Below are positions 4,983 through 6,055 of a DNA stretch of 6,055 bases, piece after piece; the stretch's first letter is position 1; each line of letters begins with the position of its first letter. The notes under the pieces are model-generated. The model searched no databases, had not been told where the DNA came from, and saw nothing but the letters and a program-made list of their open reading frames with translations. Location: the NCBI GenBank assembly GCA_012719555.1, contig JAAYAE010000091.1, positions 1 to 6,055 on the forward strand, in the 5' to 3' direction. The stretch comes from Acholeplasmataceae bacterium. Its GTDB lineage: Bacteria > Bacillota > Negativicutes > Acidaminococcales > Acidaminococcaceae. Both the position numbers and the translations under genes were made by a program.

Positions 4983-6055
4983 ATGAAAAAAGCCTTAATA
5001 TTAACAATATTACTATCTCTTGGCGTTAATGCTACAACTATGGCAGCAAACCCTTTTTCTGATGTTCCTGCAGGTCACTGGTCCTATGCAGCCGTAGCTA
5101 AACTATCTGCCGCAGGAGTCGTAGATGGATATCCTGATGGCAGCTTTAAAGGCAATGAACCTATGACCCGCTATGAAATGGCTCAAATTGTAGCCAGAGC
5201 ATTAGCAAAAGGCGCTATTAGTTCCAATGACAAATTGGTTGCAGAATTTGCTGATGAATTAAATCAGCTAGGTGTTCGGGTTGCTAAATTGGAAAAGAAG
5301 GCTGATAATGTCAAAATTACCGGCGAAGCTCGTTATAGGTACTTTCATTCCAACAAAAAGACTTTAGGCGATGATGGTGACCGCAGCTTTGAAACTGATT
5401 TACGTACCCGTTTGGCTTTTACAGGGGAAATCAACGACAATTGGACCTATACAGCTATGCTTGAAAACACTCAGGACTTCGGCAATAATAGTGGTGATGA
5501 GACCACCCTATTTAAACGCGGATATCTCGATGGTAATATTGGCTCTGTAAAAGTCAAAGCCGGGCACTACGATGCCTATATGGCAGAGGGGTTAGTATTA
5601 GACACTGACGGTGGCAGCGTAAATGGCTTGCAATTGGATTTAGGTAATGATAAACTGAGCGGTACGGCTATGTACGGCAGCCTCAACGATGACACAGATG
5701 CCAAATATTATGGCCTAAGCTTTAAATATGATGCCGCTCCTATAGGTATTCACGGTGGTTATTACGGATTGAAAAGTGATGACCTTGAGGCAGTCTGGGA
5801 TACCAAAAAGCCAAGTATTTGGAATGCCGGCCTAGACGGCAAAATCGGTACCCTAGGATTCACTGCCGACTATTTAAAAGGTAATACTGATAACCTAGAT
5901 GGTGACAGCACCGGTTACGCCTTAGGCCTATCTTGGGGTGAAGCCGATCCTGAAAAGCCCGGCTCTATAACCGTGTTTGCTAATTACTACAATCAACCAC
6001 GCACAACCTTCTTTGTGCATACCACTGATGCCGCTGTCTTTGATGATGCCTTAAC
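4983..6055 (+). CDS. SLH-domain outer-membrane porin, OmpM type (3' end missing)
   Basis: This gene is open to the window end: 357 codons are visible with no stop, and the C-terminus is outside. A signal peptide (MKKALILTILLSLGV, with likely cleavage near residues 21-22) is followed by one SLH domain (about 25-74). That domain carries FSDVPAGHWSY, a GVVDGYPDGSFKG loop and the TRYEMAQIVARAL helix. A short heptad-like segment (83-109, EFADELNQLGVRVAKLEKK) leads to alternating, aromatic- and Gly-rich strands (from about 110), as in beta-barrel porins. This is the OmpM/Mep45 layout of Negativicutes, in which SLH binds the modified peptidoglycan and tethers the outer membrane while the barrel forms a diffusion channel. 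No cysteine is present in the visible part. The start is fixed by AGGAGG at 4971-4976. Position after feoB suggests expression with iron uptake. Substrate preference cannot be read from the sequence. Confidence 0.9.
   Translation, partial: MKKALILTILLSLGVNATTMAANPFSDVPAGHWSYAAVAKLSAAGVVDGYPDGSFKGNEPMTRYEMAQIVARALAKGAISSNDKLVAEFADELNQLGVRVAKLEKKADNVKITGEARYRYFHSNKKTLGDDGDRSFETDLRTRLAFTGEINDNWTYTAMLENTQDFGNNSGDETTLFKRGYLDGNIGSVKVKAGHYDAYMAEGLVLDTDGGSVNGLQLDLGNDKLSGTAMYGSLNDDTDAKYYGLSFKYDAAPIGIHGGYYGLKSDDLEAVWDTKKPSIWNAGLDGKIGTLGFTADYLKGNTDNLDGDSTGYALGLSWGEADPEKPGSITVFANYYNQPRTTFFVHTTDAAVFDDAL

Overview
The window reads as accessory chromosome from an AT-rich, diderm member of the Firmicutes, most likely class Negativicutes. 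The strongest clue is the last gene. It encodes a signal peptide, one S-layer-homology (SLH) domain, a short coiled coil and then a beta-barrel porin, which is the OmpM/Mep45 architecture typical of Negativicutes outer membranes. FeoA and FeoB of Firmicutes type, a FeoB-associated Cys-rich small protein and strong AGGAGG-type ribosome binding sites agree with this. I cannot place the family or genus from the sequence alone.

Layout, all genes on the + strand. (1) 81-791: an OmpR/PhoB-family response regulator, closed by an intrinsic terminator whose stem starts inside the stop codon. No histidine kinase follows it. (2) 932-1966: a PLP-dependent low-specificity L-threonine aldolase as a single-gene unit, with its own extended -10 promoter upstream and a strong terminator downstream. 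(3) 1997-6055: an iron-uptake operon made of a near-consensus promoter, two feoA-like genes, feoB, a 50-residue FeoB-associated membrane/Cys protein, and the SLH porin, which runs off the window end. The stop of the small gene lies 10 nt from the porin start and overlaps the porin ribosome binding site, so the porin is probably part of the feo transcript.

The most notable non-coding signal is a repeated 16-bp inverted motif, GTTAGC-N4-GCTAAC. It occurs twice between the feo promoter and the first feoA, and a third, degenerate copy lies in the gap before feoB. The first copy sits at the predicted transcription start and in one register matches 15 of 19 positions of the DtxR/IdeR operator consensus as I recall it. 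The inference is metal-dependent repression by a DtxR-family protein of an operon that equips both membranes: FeoB in the inner membrane and a porin in the outer membrane. The regulator is not encoded in this window.

No tRNA, rRNA, CRISPR array, insertion sequence or phage gene was seen. No intergenic stretch exceeds 300 bases.
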